Assembly (NCBI RefSeq): GCF_023555055.1
Contig: NZ_JAMJPL010000002.1
Location: forward strand, 434,001-498,000
DNA from: Marinobacter sp. ATCH36
Lineage (GTDB): Bacteria > Pseudomonadota > Gammaproteobacteria > Pseudomonadales > Oleiphilaceae
DNA length: 64,000 nt
Direction: 5' to 3'
Shown here: in pieces, positions 36,830 to 46,483 of the stretch
Layout: each line of letters begins with the position of its first letter
How positions within the stretch are numbered: position 1 is the first letter of the stretch
Notes under the pieces: generated by a model
The model's input: only the letters and a program-made list of their open reading frames with translations
Told to the model about the DNA's origin: nothing
Database searches by the model: none
Translations under genes and position numbers: made by a program

Positions 36830-39556
36830 TCAGGAGGTTAGCGGCCGCTCATATTGCTGAATCAGGAAGCCAATGAGTGCATCCTCATCCAGCGGGTAGC
36901 TGAACAGGTTGCCCTGACACTGGGCGCATCCAGCGCTTTTAAGAAAGCTGAGCTGCTGCGGCGTTTCCACTCCCTCGGCCACTACGGTGAGGTGTAATTT
37001 CCGCGCCAGCGCAATAACGGCCGAAGCCACGTCCGTCGCGCTGACGTTGTACGGGATGTCCCGGATAAAGCGATGATCAATCTTGATCACGTCCAATGGC
37101 AACTGTTGCAGAGCCACGAGGGAGCATGAACCCGTTCCGAAATCATCCAGGATCAGACAAACCCCCATATCGTGAAGGGATACCAGAAGCTCCCTGAGCA
37201 TCCTCGGATCTTCGTTCAGCAGCTCCGCCGGCATCTCCAGCTCCAGGCGCTCCGGAGACACGCCTGTCTCAGTGATCACCTGGCGCATCATGTCCAGAAA
37301 TCCGGAGTCGGTGAGCTGACGCACAGACAGATTAACCGCCATTTTCAACGACTCGAATCCGGCACGTTCGAGGGCCTGGACCTGGATACAGGCCTGGCGC
37401 AATGCCATTTCACCAAGCCGGACGATCAGCCCGGTTTCCTCGGCGAGGGAAATAAACTGTTGGGCGCTGACCAGCCCCTTCTCCGGGTGATGCCAACGCA
37501 GGAAGGCTTCAACCCCGATCACCCGCTCGCTCTCAAGATCAATCTTGGGTTGGTAATGCAGTACAAAGCGGTCGCCATCGAGGGCCGTCGCCAGCTCCTC
37601 CTGCTGCAACAGGCGACGCGCTGCCTTGATGTTCATCGCGGGAGTGAAGAACTGATAGGTGTTCCGCCCCATCTCCTTGGCCCGATACATCGCCAGGTCC
37701 GCGTATTTCATCAGGGTGCCCGGGTCCTCGCTGTCGTGGGGAATCATGGTAATACCGATACTGACGGTAATGCCCACTTCATGATCGTTCAGGCGAATAC
37801 GCTGGCACAGGCGCCGGAGGATGGTCTCGGCCACCTTTCCAGCGGCGTCCGGGCCACTGATACGTGACAGCAGCACAACAAACTCGTCACCACCGAGCCT
37901 GGCAACCGAATCGTCTTCCCTCACACAGCCGGTCAGCCACTGGGATACCTGCTTGAGTAACTCATCACCACAATCGTGTCCCAGGGTGTCGTTGATTCGC
38001 TTGAAGCCATCCAGATCCAGGAACATCAGAGCGGCCGGTTCCTCGCTGCGGCGGCTTCTGCGAACAACATGGTTCAGGCGGTCCTTGAACAGTTGTCGAT
38101 TGGCCAGACCCGTCAGCGGATCATAGAACGCCAGGCGGTGAAGCTCCGACTGAGCCGCCTTGAGCTGGGTCAGATCCCGCAGACTGAGCACTACACCATC
38201 TACCCCGGGCACATTGAGCATGGCCGTGTAGGTGCCCTCCATGTCTCGCCACTGCCCATCCGAATCCCGAATGCGGGCATGGATCACCGGAATCTGTTTG
38301 CCCGGCGAGTTCACTGCCTCATCAAAACCGGCCTTCAATTGAGGCCGGTCTTCTCCGTGAACCAGGGTGTCGAGATCCAGGCGGTAAACCTGTTCCGGAT
38401 CAAAGCCGAGGATGTCACGACTGGACGGGCTTGCGTATCGGGGGTTGCCTTTGCGATCCAGTACCAGGGTTACGTTCGCAGCCCCCTCGGTGATGGCCCG
38501 GTAACGGCCAGCGCTTATCTGCGCCATAATCCGGCCACGAATCATGGTAAGCACAAACAGGAACATCAGCAGACTGATGACAATTCCGGAACTGAGAACA
38601 ATAGGGGGACGCGGGTCAGACGCCAGAAAATCAAAGGCTGGCGTGGAACGGGTCTGCAGCAGCCAGTCCCGACCACCATGGGTGATCGTCTGGCTCATTT
38701 CAAAGCTGAAGTCTTCATCCAGGGAGCCAAGATTGGAGCCGTACATCAGCGAGTCCCGGGAGATGTCACCGGCATCGTAGATCTTCACATCCAGGAACGG
38801 GGATATCAGGCCAACGATACCGTCCAGCAGGTGATTCATTCTGAACGCACTGAAGACATAGCCCGCCAGCATCATCTGACGCTCACCCCGACTTTCGGGC
38901 ACGTCGCCACCCTGATAGACGGGGTAATACATCAAAAAGCCGGCCTGATCTTCGGCGACTTCTTCCTGCACCAGCACCACCTTGCCGGTTACCGTGGGTT
39001 CGGCGTCGTCTCTGGCACTAACCATGGCGCGTCGGTGTACCGGATCACTGAACGCATCGTACCCGAGAGCCTTGCGGTTTCGCTCGGTGCCAGGTTCCAG
39101 GTACACCATCGGATAGTAGTCCGGGCCAGTGCCCAGTGGGGTGACCAGATAATTGAGAACCCCGTCCCGCCTGACAGATGCTATATGATCAGCCATCTGT
39201 CGAACACCAATCTTCTGGACATATCCGATGCCCTGGATCCCCGGGTAATAACGGTTGATATCCACGTTGTCGACGTATTCCCGCCAGTCACTCCTGGTGA
39301 CTTCACCTGCGACAGCAAACAGGCCAGCGCTGCCGGCCAACACCTGTTCATAGTTCAACAGCCGCTCTTCGATAGCGGTTTTAAGCTGCAGGGACTGGGT
39401 TTTAAAACGGGCTTCAGTGCGATCATCAACCAGGCGAATAGACACCTGCCAAAGCAGTACAGTCACGGCCAGGCACGCGGCCAACAAAAGCCATGCCACC
39501 CACGAGTAACGCGGCTGGAGCAGTTTCCGGAGAGGAAGATCCTTTTTATTCATCAT
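36830..39556 (-). CDS. CHASE-PAS-GGDEF-EAL membrane protein
   Basis: 908 residues. A membrane helix (about 18-40) is followed by a periplasmic CHASE domain (about 75-290), a second helix (about 315-340), PAS, GGDEF (RLGGDEFVVLLS, intact) and EAL domains. The EAL signature reads EAFLRWHHP, with F for L, but the other metal and substrate residues (VNLS, LELE, DDFGTG, AEGVET) are kept, so phosphodiesterase activity remains possible. It lies between mucD and lepA, which are neighbours in Pseudomonas, separated from mucD by a terminator-like hairpin. CHASE domains usually sense small molecules; the ligand is unknown. Confidence 0.88.
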   Translation of the reverse strand: MMNKKDLPLRKLLQPRYSWVAWLLLAACLAVTVLLWQVSIRLVDDRTEARFKTQSLQLKTAIEERLLNYEQVLAGSAGLFAVAGEVTRSDWREYVDNVDINRYYPGIQGIGYVQKIGVRQMADHIASVRRDGVLNYLVTPLGTGPDYYPMVYLEPGTERNRKALGYDAFSDPVHRRAMVSARDDAEPTVTGKVVLVQEEVAEDQAGFLMYYPVYQGGDVPESRGERQMMLAGYVFSAFRMNHLLDGIVGLISPFLDVKIYDAGDISRDSLMYGSNLGSLDEDFSFEMSQTITHGGRDWLLQTRSTPAFDFLASDPRPPIVLSSGIVISLLMFLFVLTMIRGRIMAQISAGRYRAITEGAANVTLVLDRKGNPRYASPSSRDILGFDPEQVYRLDLDTLVHGEDRPQLKAGFDEAVNSPGKQIPVIHARIRDSDGQWRDMEGTYTAMLNVPGVDGVVLSLRDLTQLKAAQSELHRLAFYDPLTGLANRQLFKDRLNHVVRRSRRSEEPAALMFLDLDGFKRINDTLGHDCGDELLKQVSQWLTGCVREDDSVARLGGDEFVVLLSRISGPDAAGKVAETILRRLCQRIRLNDHEVGITVSIGITMIPHDSEDPGTLMKYADLAMYRAKEMGRNTYQFFTPAMNIKAARRLLQQEELATALDGDRFVLHYQPKIDLESERVIGVEAFLRWHHPEKGLVSAQQFISLAEETGLIVRLGEMALRQACIQVQALERAGFESLKMAVNLSVRQLTDSGFLDMMRQVITETGVSPERLELEMPAELLNEDPRMLRELLVSLHDMGVCLILDDFGTGSCSLVALQQLPLDVIKIDHRFIRDIPYNVSATDVASAVIALARKLHLTVVAEGVETPQQLSFLKSAGCAQCQGNLFSYPLDEDALIGFLIQQYERPLTS

Positions 39557-39604
39557 TCGGGCAGGTCCGATCCGTGGCCAGTTATCAGAATATTTGCCCA
39601 GTAT

Positions 39605-39650
39605 AACAAAAGCCCTGCTGACTGTCGTTTAACCAACAACCAGCAGGACT
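39605..39650 (-). terminator. Rho-independent terminator after mucD
   Basis: On the minus strand a ten-pair stem (39641-39650 with 39611-39620, one G-T pair) is followed by TTTGTT. It lies 14 bp after the mucD stop and before the CHASE-GGDEF-EAL gene, so the algU-mucABCD transcript probably ends here. Confidence 0.65.
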
Positions 39651-39663
39651 CTGTTCCCTCCTG

Positions 39664-41142
39664 TCAGGGTTTCATGACCAGATAAATCGCCCTTCCCTCG
39701 CGCACGACGCGAACCGATACCGCGCTACCTTCCGGCAACGACGCTACCGCTTCCCGGAAGTCGTCAACGGAGCTGATCGGACGTCGATTGAGCTCGGTTA
39801 TCACATCCCTGGGCCGGATACCGGCATTCAGGGCGGGCCCCTGTGCCAGGTCGGAAACCAGCACACCACCGGGAATACCCAGGGAGTTCCTGAGGTCATC
39901 CGGCAATGGCTCAACCGTCATGCCCAGTGGTGCGGATGAGGGGCCATTATTGTTGGTGGATGGCGCGGATGCCCTTTCATCACCTTCTTCCGGCAGCTTA
40001 CCGATTTCTACGTCCAGGCTGATCTGTTTACCTTCCCGCATAACTTTCAAAGAGGCCGTTTCACCGATAGGGGTGCGCCCCACCATGGGTGGCAGATCGG
40101 AAGACAGGGTCACGTCCTCACCTTCATACTCAAGTACGATATCGCCAGCTCTAAGGCCAGCCTTTTCAGCAGGCGAACCGGACATGACCTCCGCAACCAG
40201 AGCGCCACGTGGACGTTTCAGTCCGAAAGATTCCGCCAGATCACGATTCACTTCCTGAATCAGGACGCCAAGCCATCCCCTGGAAACCGAACCCTTGTCC
40301 CTGATCTGCCGAAATACATTCATGGCATCATCAATGGGTATGGCGAACGAGACCCCCATGAAACCGCCAGAGCGGGTGTATATCTGCGAGTTGATGCCAA
40401 CGACCTCGCCGTCGAGGTTAAACAGCGGCCCACCGGAATTTCCCGGGTTGATAGCAACATCAGTCTGAATAAACGGAACGTAGTTTTCTGACGGGAGAGA
40501 GCGACCAAGGGCGCTGACGATACCGGCTGTCACGGTATAATCAAATCCGAAGGGGGAGCCGATGGCCAGTACCCACTCGCCCACTTTAAGATCCCGGGAG
40601 CTACCCACCCGGACCACAGGCAAATCGTCTCCATTTTCTATCTTCAGCACCGCCATGTCCGAGCGAGGATCAGTGCCCACCAGTTTTGCCTGCAACTCGC
40701 GACGATCGTTCAGGCGCACAATGATCTCATCCGCACCTTCCACAACGTGGTTGTTGGTCAATACATAGCCGTCAGTGGAGACAATAAAACCAGACCCCAT
40801 GGACTGGCGAGGGGCAGAACCGCCCGGGCTTCCACCGAACGGCGACTGGGGACCACGAAAGAAGTCCTGAAAAAAGTCTGGCAATTGCTCGAGTTGGCGT
40901 TCATCAAACGGAAGACCATGGGAGCGATTGCGCCCTGACCTGGGCTCGGTCGTGGTACTGATGTTGACCACCGCAGAAGAGTTGTCTTCTACCAGTTCGG
41001 TGAAATCAGGCAAGCTTCTGGCTGACACAGATTGCGCCAGCGACAAAGGCACCAGCAGGCAAAGCAGATACAAGCCGAGCGTTGACATAGTCCGGCCCCC
41101 GAGCGGGAACGACTTTTCACGGTCATTCTTTACTTTGAGCAT
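39664..41142 (-). CDS. mucD: Periplasmic serine protease MucD (DegP-like)
   Basis: HtrA-family protease degrading misfolded envelope proteins. A signal peptide (LYLLCLLVPLSLAQSVSA) precedes the catalytic triad: His in LTNNHVVEGADE, Asp in DPRSDMAVLKI and Ser in NPGNSGGPLF. Two PDZ domains follow. The start is either ATG 41142 or ATG 41088; both have G-rich ribosome sites, and the shorter form gives a more usual signal peptide. It is the last gene of the algU cluster. Confidence 0.94.
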   Translation of the reverse strand: MLKVKNDREKSFPLGGRTMSTLGLYLLCLLVPLSLAQSVSARSLPDFTELVEDNSSAVVNISTTTEPRSGRNRSHGLPFDERQLEQLPDFFQDFFRGPQSPFGGSPGGSAPRQSMGSGFIVSTDGYVLTNNHVVEGADEIIVRLNDRRELQAKLVGTDPRSDMAVLKIENGDDLPVVRVGSSRDLKVGEWVLAIGSPFGFDYTVTAGIVSALGRSLPSENYVPFIQTDVAINPGNSGGPLFNLDGEVVGINSQIYTRSGGFMGVSFAIPIDDAMNVFRQIRDKGSVSRGWLGVLIQEVNRDLAESFGLKRPRGALVAEVMSGSPAEKAGLRAGDIVLEYEGEDVTLSSDLPPMVGRTPIGETASLKVMREGKQISLDVEIGKLPEEGDERASAPSTNNNGPSSAPLGMTVEPLPDDLRNSLGIPGGVLVSDLAQGPALNAGIRPRDVITELNRRPISSVDDFREAVASLPEGSAVSVRVVREGRAIYLVMKP

Positions 41143-41200
41143 TCAGGACCCCCTGATGAGCGATTGTTTGCAAATTATTGTGTGGTCAAAAGTGGTATTT

Positions 41201-41641
41201 TCAATGTGTCTGCATCTGCCTGACGTTAACCAATCTTGGCTCATAGTCCCGCGCAGGGTCCGAGCCAACTCGTCTGGCCACCAAAAAACCCGCTGCCATC
41301 CCCGCGGCGGCACCAAACATGGCGGCAGCGTCGTGGCCCCCTGAAAGCTGATGTCCCGATACTGCTCCAATCACCATCAAAACCAGAGGCAGTGCATACA
41401 CCAGCAGAGACGCACCCAGCAGAGCCGACTCCTCAATGGCGACTGTCACCTCATCACCAACCCTCGCGCCAAGACTGTTGGTGACCAGCACCTGGTTGGC
41501 ACGCCCGCCAGACACACTGGCCAATGCCCGCTGACCACAGCCATGGCGCGCAGAGCAGCTTTGGCAGGCACTGGTCCGGACTGTCTGCACCCAGACTCTG
41601 CCACCACTGACCGCCACCACTTTGCCTGTTTCCGTAATCAT
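41201..41641 (-). CDS. mucC: RseC/MucC family protein
   Basis: 146 residues with an N-terminal cysteine motif (CQSCSARHGCGQ), two central membrane helices (about 75-95 and 103-122) and a short cytoplasmic tail. Matches RseC/MucC, which modulates the sigma-E regulon and in E. coli is also linked to SoxR reduction. The start overlaps the mucB stop by 4 nt (ATGA). Confidence 0.92.
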   Translation of the reverse strand: MITETGKVVAVSGGRVWVQTVRTSACQSCSARHGCGQRALASVSGGRANQVLVTNSLGARVGDEVTVAIEESALLGASLLVYALPLVLMVIGAVSGHQLSGGHDAAAMFGAAAGMAAGFLVARRVGSDPARDYEPRLVNVRQMQTH

Positions 41642-42675
41642 TGCCCGATTGCTCCGAATGCCAGGGTGTCGTCTACCCGGACGGACTCCGCAACCTTACG
41701 GGCCGTAGTGGGAGGAATTTCCCCGACGACCGTCACAAAAAAACCCGCGCCATCAATGTCGAGCTGTTTCATATATACGGTGGTGGCGCCAATGCGCGAC
41801 GCCCCCGTAGGCATTGCAATTTTGCGGGCAGGCTCAACAAATACGGAAAATGCTGCCAAACCGTCTGAAAAAGCCACAGCCCGCCCTTTTCCGGAACGTG
41901 GCGCAGCCGCGGGGATAAAACCATCAGGTTGCCACTCAAGTGTCCAGCCGTCCATTCGCGGCGCCGGAGAAGCCGTCTGTTCCGGCGACAGATTCCTGGC
42001 AACCTCTTCTCCCTTGGTACGGATCACAAATTCGCTGTCTGAAAGACTGTCGGTAATTTCCAGACTGGTGAACTGGAAGTGTTCTAGAACCTCGCCATCT
42101 GATGAACGCACATGGCTTTTAACCAGCAGGCCAGTGGACTTTTCCAGCCATAGCTGATGACTGTAACGCAGGTCGTCTTTGGCCTTCAGGGCAAGCTTCA
42201 CCACATCATAACCGGCAATGCGATCATCGCCGGCCAGCTGGGGCTGATACCAGCGACTGACCGGCATGAACTGACTTGAAAATGCTTCTGCAAAAGGACC
42301 GGAAGGAATGACCTGATCCAGCTGGATACGCCCGTGATCCGGAAGCACACAAACAACTCGCATTCCCTTGCGGACAATTTCACCGCTGGCACCGTCCTGG
42401 GGAACCAGGCGTTCTTCAACAACGCCGTCCTGATAGCGATGGGCGATCTGCATAGAGCTGACCTGGTCGCCCCGCGCGTAAACAAACACACCGCGGTAAG
42501 ACGTCATATTCAAGGCGGGGCCCAGGCGATCCAGCCAGTACTCTGCATTCTCGGAATCGGTATCAGCAACGGCCTGCCCCATAAGGGAAGCGGCCATAAG
42601 AACCACCAGCGTCAGCAGCTGTCTGCCACGCTTCAAATACCGCCCCCGGATTCCAGTTACTGTTCTGCGAATCAA
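41638..42675 (-). CDS. mucB: Periplasmic anti-sigma regulator MucB/RseB
   Basis: Binds the periplasmic part of MucA and protects it from proteolysis; senses mislocalised lipoproteins or lipopolysaccharide. The 345 residues have a signal peptide ending near VADT, the MucB/RseB N-terminal domain (YRGVFVYARGDQVSSM) and a C-terminal domain. The start is TTG at 42675, with CGGAG about 10 nt upstream. It lies 40 bp after mucA. Confidence 0.93.
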   Translation of the reverse strand: MIRRTVTGIRGRYLKRGRQLLTLVVLMAASLMGQAVADTDSENAEYWLDRLGPALNMTSYRGVFVYARGDQVSSMQIAHRYQDGVVEERLVPQDGASGEIVRKGMRVVCVLPDHGRIQLDQVIPSGPFAEAFSSQFMPVSRWYQPQLAGDDRIAGYDVVKLALKAKDDLRYSHQLWLEKSTGLLVKSHVRSSDGEVLEHFQFTSLEITDSLSDSEFVIRTKGEEVARNLSPEQTASPAPRMDGWTLEWQPDGFIPAAAPRSGKGRAVAFSDGLAAFSVFVEPARKIAMPTGASRIGATTVYMKQLDIDGAGFFVTVVGEIPPTTARKVAESVRVDDTLAFGAIGQ

Positions 42676-42715
42676 CTATTCAACTCCGGCTATTATTCAC
42701 GGTGAAATCATGGGC

Positions 42716-43294
42716 CTAGTAGCCCGACCCGGATGCGCTAACCAGCCTTGCGTAACCAACCGAACCACGCCCGGCCCCGACACTGTTGTGCTGGGCATGC
42801 TCAAGAAGGTAGCGGCTGACATGCTCCCATTGCTCTTCATCCAGGCCCTGCAGGGCAACCTCCTGCATTGGCTCAACCACCGTACCGGCATTCCGCCCCT
42901 CGGACTGTTCGGCAGTAATGCCGGCGTTGGCCATTGAGTCAGAGCTGTCTGCGGACTCCCACCCCGCGCCGGCGCCAAAACCCACTGCCAACGCAAGGGT
43001 TACCATTGCGACCGCGGGCCAATGCCACTTTCGCTCCGCACCAACCTGATGCCGGGCAACCGGGCCCGACAATGGCGGCGCCCCTCCGTCCAGCGCCTCT
43101 CTGACACCGGCACTGACATCTACCCGATCATCAGAAAGGTTTCCCTGATGCATCAGGTCGCGTACCTGCTGCCAACGTTGCCATTGGGCACGGACCTCAT
43201 CCTGCCGGGCATGGGACAGCAGCCGGCGGACAGACAGCTCGTCTGCCTCGTCATCCATCATTGCCGACAGGGTTTCTTTGAGACGATCATCCAT
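42716..43294 (-). CDS. mucA: Anti-sigma factor MucA/RseA
   Basis: Inner-membrane anti-sigma factor holding AlgU inactive. 192 residues from the ATG at 43294 (GAGG 9 nt upstream), beginning DDRLKETLSAMMDDEADELS as in other MucA N-terminal domains. A single membrane helix (VAMVTLALAVGFGAGAGW, about 100-118) leads to the periplasmic part that MucB binds. Confidence 0.93.
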   Translation of the reverse strand: MDDRLKETLSAMMDDEADELSVRRLLSHARQDEVRAQWQRWQQVRDLMHQGNLSDDRVDVSAGVREALDGGAPPLSGPVARHQVGAERKWHWPAVAMVTLALAVGFGAGAGWESADSSDSMANAGITAEQSEGRNAGTVVEPMQEVALQGLDEEQWEHVSRYLLEHAQHNSVGAGRGSVGYARLVSASGSGY

Positions 43295-43305
43295 AGGACG
43301 CAACC

Positions 43306-43926
43306 TCATTCTGTCCGGGAATCATTTAACATGGGGCCAAGATGCCGATCCACCGCATCCCGTGCCCTGAAAATCCGCGATCTGACTGTACCAATCGGGC
43401 ACTCGAGAATACCGGCGATGTCTTCATAACTCAGCCCGTCATACTCCCTGAGTAGAAACGCCGACCGGAGTTCCTCCGGCAGATTACCGATGGCCACCCC
43501 AAGAGCTTCCTGCAACTCGTCACGCTGCAACAGCTTTTCCGGTGACGCGTTGTCTCTCAGCCTCGAGCCATCGTCGAAGTTCTCGGCTTCAACGGCGTCT
43601 GCACTCCCCTGCGGACGACGACCGCGGGATTCCAGGAAATTCTTTGCCGTGTTCACCGCAATCCGGTACAGCCACGTATAAAAGGCACTGTCACCCCGGA
43701 AGCGGTCTATCGCACGATAGGCTTTGACGAAGGTTTCCTGGGTCAAATCCATCACTTCCTGGCTGTCGTAAACATAACGACTGATGATCGACGCTACCCG
43801 AGACTGGTATTTGACCACCAGAAGGTCAAAGGCAGGCCGATCGCCATGACGAACCTTCCGTACTAACTGAAGATCGGTCTGGCTCTCGCTGTTTTCTTCC
43901 TTGTGTCGTTCGGTATCCAAAGTCAT
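43306..43926 (-). CDS. algU: Extracytoplasmic-function sigma factor AlgU/RpoE
   Basis: Envelope-stress sigma factor. Region 2 (FDLLVVKYQSRV to RFRGDSAFYTWLYRIA) and region 4 (GLSYEDIAGILECPIGTVRSRI) are clear. I start it at the ATG at 43926 (206 residues), slightly longer than the Pseudomonas protein; an in-frame ATG at 43995 would add 23 residues with no family character. Neither has a good ribosome site. A matching sigma-E-type promoter lies upstream, suggesting autoregulation. Confidence 0.95.
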   Translation of the reverse strand: MTLDTERHKEENSESQTDLQLVRKVRHGDRPAFDLLVVKYQSRVASIISRYVYDSQEVMDLTQETFVKAYRAIDRFRGDSAFYTWLYRIAVNTAKNFLESRGRRPQGSADAVEAENFDDGSRLRDNASPEKLLQRDELQEALGVAIGNLPEELRSAFLLREYDGLSYEDIAGILECPIGTVRSRIFRARDAVDRHLGPMLNDSRTE

Positions 43927-44061
43927 GGACGGAGTGCCGGGGTTTCCATAGTGAGCAACAACTTGTTCTGCTTGCCTGTACTTCGGTGGATTCATACCGC
44001 TACCCGGTGTCCAATTAGGCTATGGCGCGCCCGGTTCGATGGGTGCACCCCGTCAGGCCAA

Positions 44062-44088
44062 ATAGACAGCGGGCACAAAGTTTAGTTC
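44062..44088 (-). promoter_or_regulatory. AlgU/sigma-E-type promoter upstream of algU
   Basis: On the minus strand GAACTA (44088-44083) is separated by exactly 16 nt from TCTAT (44066-44062). This matches the sigma-E/AlgU promoter pattern GAACTT-N16-TCTGA at most positions and lies about 70-140 nt upstream of the possible algU starts. In the known systems the sigma factor activates its own operon from such a site. Confidence 0.7.
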
Positions 44089-44104
44089 AATACACTTCCA
44101 TATT

Positions 44105-45730
44105 ATGGCCTGCGATAACGACCCGATGCCACAATCCTACGAATTCGATGTTTTGATAATCGGCAGCGGCGCGGCCGGGCTGACCGTCGCTCTCAACTTG
44201 CCCGAACACCTTCAGGTTGCCGTCGTCAGCAAGGCTGACATCAGCAGCGGCGCAACACTTTGGGCCCAGGGAGGTATTGCCGCGGTACTGGATGACGACG
44301 ACTCCCTGGAAAACCACATCAGCGACACGCTCAGCGCCGGGGGCGGTCTTTGCCACGAAGATGCCGTCCGGTTCACCGTGGAGCATGGCCGTGAAAGCAT
44401 AGACTGGCTGATTGACAGCGGAGTCACCTTCACCCGCGATGACGAATCACACTACCATCTTACACGGGAGGGCGGGCATAGCCACCGGCGTATCATCCAT
44501 GCTGCCGATGCCACCGGCCACGCAGTTTCCACCACACTGACATCTCAGGCTCAGGCGCGCTCCAATATTTCGCTGATGTCCGGCAGGGTTGCTGTTGATC
44601 TTATTACCCACCGTAAGCTTTCCCTACCAGGTAACGCCTGCGTAGGAGCCTATATCCTGAACCTGGAAGACAACCACGTTGAATTGTTCCGGGCGCGCTT
44701 CACGATTATTGCTACCGGTGGTGCCAGTAAAGCCTATCGCTACACCACCAATCCCGATGGCGCATCCGGAGACGGCATTGCCATGGCCTGGCGGGCAGGC
44801 TGCCGGGTCGGCAACATGGAGTTCAACCAGTTCCACCCCACCTGCCTGTACCACCCCCACGCCAAGTCGTTCCTGATTACGGAGGCGGTCCGTGGTGAAG
44901 GAGGCCTCCTTCTGCTTCCGGACGGCACCCGATTCATGGACCGGTTTGACGAACGGGGTGAACTGGCTCCCAGGGACATTGTTGCCCGAGCCATTGACCA
45001 TGAGATGAAACGTTTGGGTGCCGATCATCTGTACCTGGATATCAGCCACAAACCGGCTGATTTTGTCAGACACCATTTCCCGACCATCTACGAAAAGTGC
45101 CTGACCTTTGGTATTGATATAACCAAACAACCGATTCCAGTGGTACCTGCCGCTCACTATACCTGCGGCGGCGTTCTCAGTGATGAGCGGGCCCGGACCG
45201 ATATCAACCAACTCTATGTGGTTGGTGAGGCCGCGTTCACCGGACTGCACGGTGCCAACCGCATGGCCAGCAACTCCCTGCTGGAGTGCCTGGTATACGG
45301 CCGTGCCGCTGCCGCCGACATCGCGCGGCGGGAATCCGATATCCCGCCACCACCGGTAGCTCCTGACTGGGACGAAAGCCAGGTGAGGGATTCCGATGAG
45401 GACGTGGTAATCTCCCACAACTGGGACGAACTCCGACATTTCATGTGGGACTACGTGGGCATCGTCCGCACCACGAAACGTCTGCAGCGGGCCAAACACC
45501 GTATTGACCTGCTTGAGCGCGAAATCGGCGAGTTTTACAGCAACTACCGGGTATCCAATGACCTGCTGGAACTGCGGAACCTGGTCACCGTTGCCGACCT
45601 GATTATCTGCTCAGCCCTGCAGCGCAGGGAAAGTCGCGGGCTGCATTACACGCTGGATTTCCCGGGACTGCTCCACGAAGCAAAAGATACCGTACTGGTT
45701 CCTACAACCTACAGAAGACCATCCCCCTGA
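44105..45730 (+). CDS. nadB: L-aspartate oxidase
   Basis: FAD enzyme oxidising L-aspartate to iminoaspartate for NAD synthesis. FAD-binding [17 protein letters not shown], the substrate loop [15 protein letters not shown] and [22 protein letters not shown] are typical. 541 residues from ATG 44105; an ATG at 44126 is an alternative, and neither has a clear ribosome site. Divergent from algU, the same order as in Pseudomonas. Confidence 0.95.
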   Translation: MACDNDPMPQSYEFDVLIIGSGAAGLTVALNLPEHLQVAVVSKADISSGATLWAQGGIAAVLDDDDSLENHISDTLSAGGGLCHEDAVRFTVEHGRESIDWLIDSGVTFTRDDESHYHLTREGGHSHRRIIHAADATGHAVSTTLTSQAQARSNISLMSGRVAVDLITHRKLSLPGNACVGAYILNLEDNHVELFRARFTIIATGGASKAYRYTTNPDGASGDGIAMAWRAGCRVGNMEFNQFHPTCLYHPHAKSFLITEAVRGEGGLLLLPDGTRFMDRFDERGELAPRDIVARAIDHEMKRLGADHLYLDISHKPADFVRHHFPTIYEKCLTFGIDITKQPIPVVPAAHYTCGGVLSDERARTDINQLYVVGEAAFTGLHGANRMASNSLLECLVYGRAAAADIARRESDIPPPPVAPDWDESQVRDSDEDVVISHNWDELRHFMWDYVGIVRTTKRLQRAKHRIDLLEREIGEFYSNYRVSNDLLELRNLVTVADLIICSALQRRESRGLHYTLDFPGLLHEAKDTVLVPTTYRRPSP

Positions 45731-45774
45731 TCGGGGCGAACCCTAGTGATTCTATAAGCCAACTGAGAGTATTC

Positions 45775-46029
45775 ATGTCTGATAACACCGAGTTCAACCG
45801 CCTTTGGTGGCACAGCCGTCGCGGCATGCTGGAGCTGGACGTACTACTGATTCCTTTCCTGGAAGAGGCCTACCGGGATTTGCAGGCAGAGGACCAGGCC
45901 CGGTACCACAAACTGATCACCTGCGAAGATTCCGACATGTTTGAGTGGTTCATGCAGCGCAGCCGGCCGGACGACCCGGACCTTCAACGTATCGTCGATA
46001 TCATTCTGAAACGTGTCCAGCCGGATTGA
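45775..46029 (+). CDS. sdhE: FAD assembly factor SdhE (YgfY)
   Basis: Small cytoplasmic protein (84 residues) promoting covalent FAD attachment to succinate dehydrogenase and related flavoproteins. The diagnostic RRGMLELD motif is at residues 15-22. It lies 44 bp after nadB and its 3' end overlaps the next gene by 17 bp, the common sdhE-ygfX pairing. Confidence 0.93.
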   Translation: MSDNTEFNRLWWHSRRGMLELDVLLIPFLEEAYRDLQAEDQARYHKLITCEDSDMFEWFMQRSRPDDPDLQRIVDIILKRVQPD

Positions 46030-46483
46030 TCTAACGATTTCGCCGTCACACCCGGTGGCTATTCTCTGCGCCCTGCCATGGTTGCTGCTCACGGCCCTGG
46101 TGACGCTCATAGCCAGCGATCATGGCTTGGTTCTGCTGCTACTGACCACACTCACGCTCGTCGGCGCCATCTTTCAGTATCGCCGAAACGGCTTGCTGTC
46201 AGACGCGAATTCCGTAACCGGTTTGCGGATTGAAAGCCAGCATTTTTACGCTCGCCTTGGCTCCGGTGAAGAAGTTGCCGTGGTGCCCGCCGCTGAAAGC
46301 CGAATGAGCGCCGGATTTGCCATCTTGAAACTGCAACCTGCCGGCTCCATATCCACTACGTATCCTGTTGTTCTGGTTGCGCTCACCCCCTGGCTCTGCA
46401 ATACCCCACCAGAAGCATTCCGTCAGTTGCGGGTATGGCTTCGCCTGGGCAAGCAACCCCTCGATGTTCAGGAAACCCAATGA
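46013..46483 (+). CDS. YgfX family inner-membrane protein
   Basis: 156 residues from a GTG start inside the sdhE 3' end. Two adjacent membrane helices (about 13-30 and 35-53) precede a cytoplasmic domain. Position immediately after sdhE and layout match YgfX/CptA, proposed in E. coli as a toxin paired with YgfY, a proposal that is debated since YgfY proved to be a flavinylation factor. Sequence similarity is low, as is usual for this family. Confidence 0.75.
   Translation: MSSRIDLTISPSHPVAILCALPWLLLTALVTLIASDHGLVLLLLTTLTLVGAIFQYRRNGLLSDANSVTGLRIESQHFYARLGSGEEVAVVPAAESRMSAGFAILKLQPAGSISTTYPVVLVALTPWLCNTPPEAFRQLRVWLRLGKQPLDVQETQ

Noticed and set aside
37976-39685. A 569-codon open frame on the plus strand opposite the CHASE-GGDEF-EAL gene
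   Set aside because: Its translation has no domain character and mirrors a strong gene on the other strand; high GC content in third positions leaves long antisense frames open.
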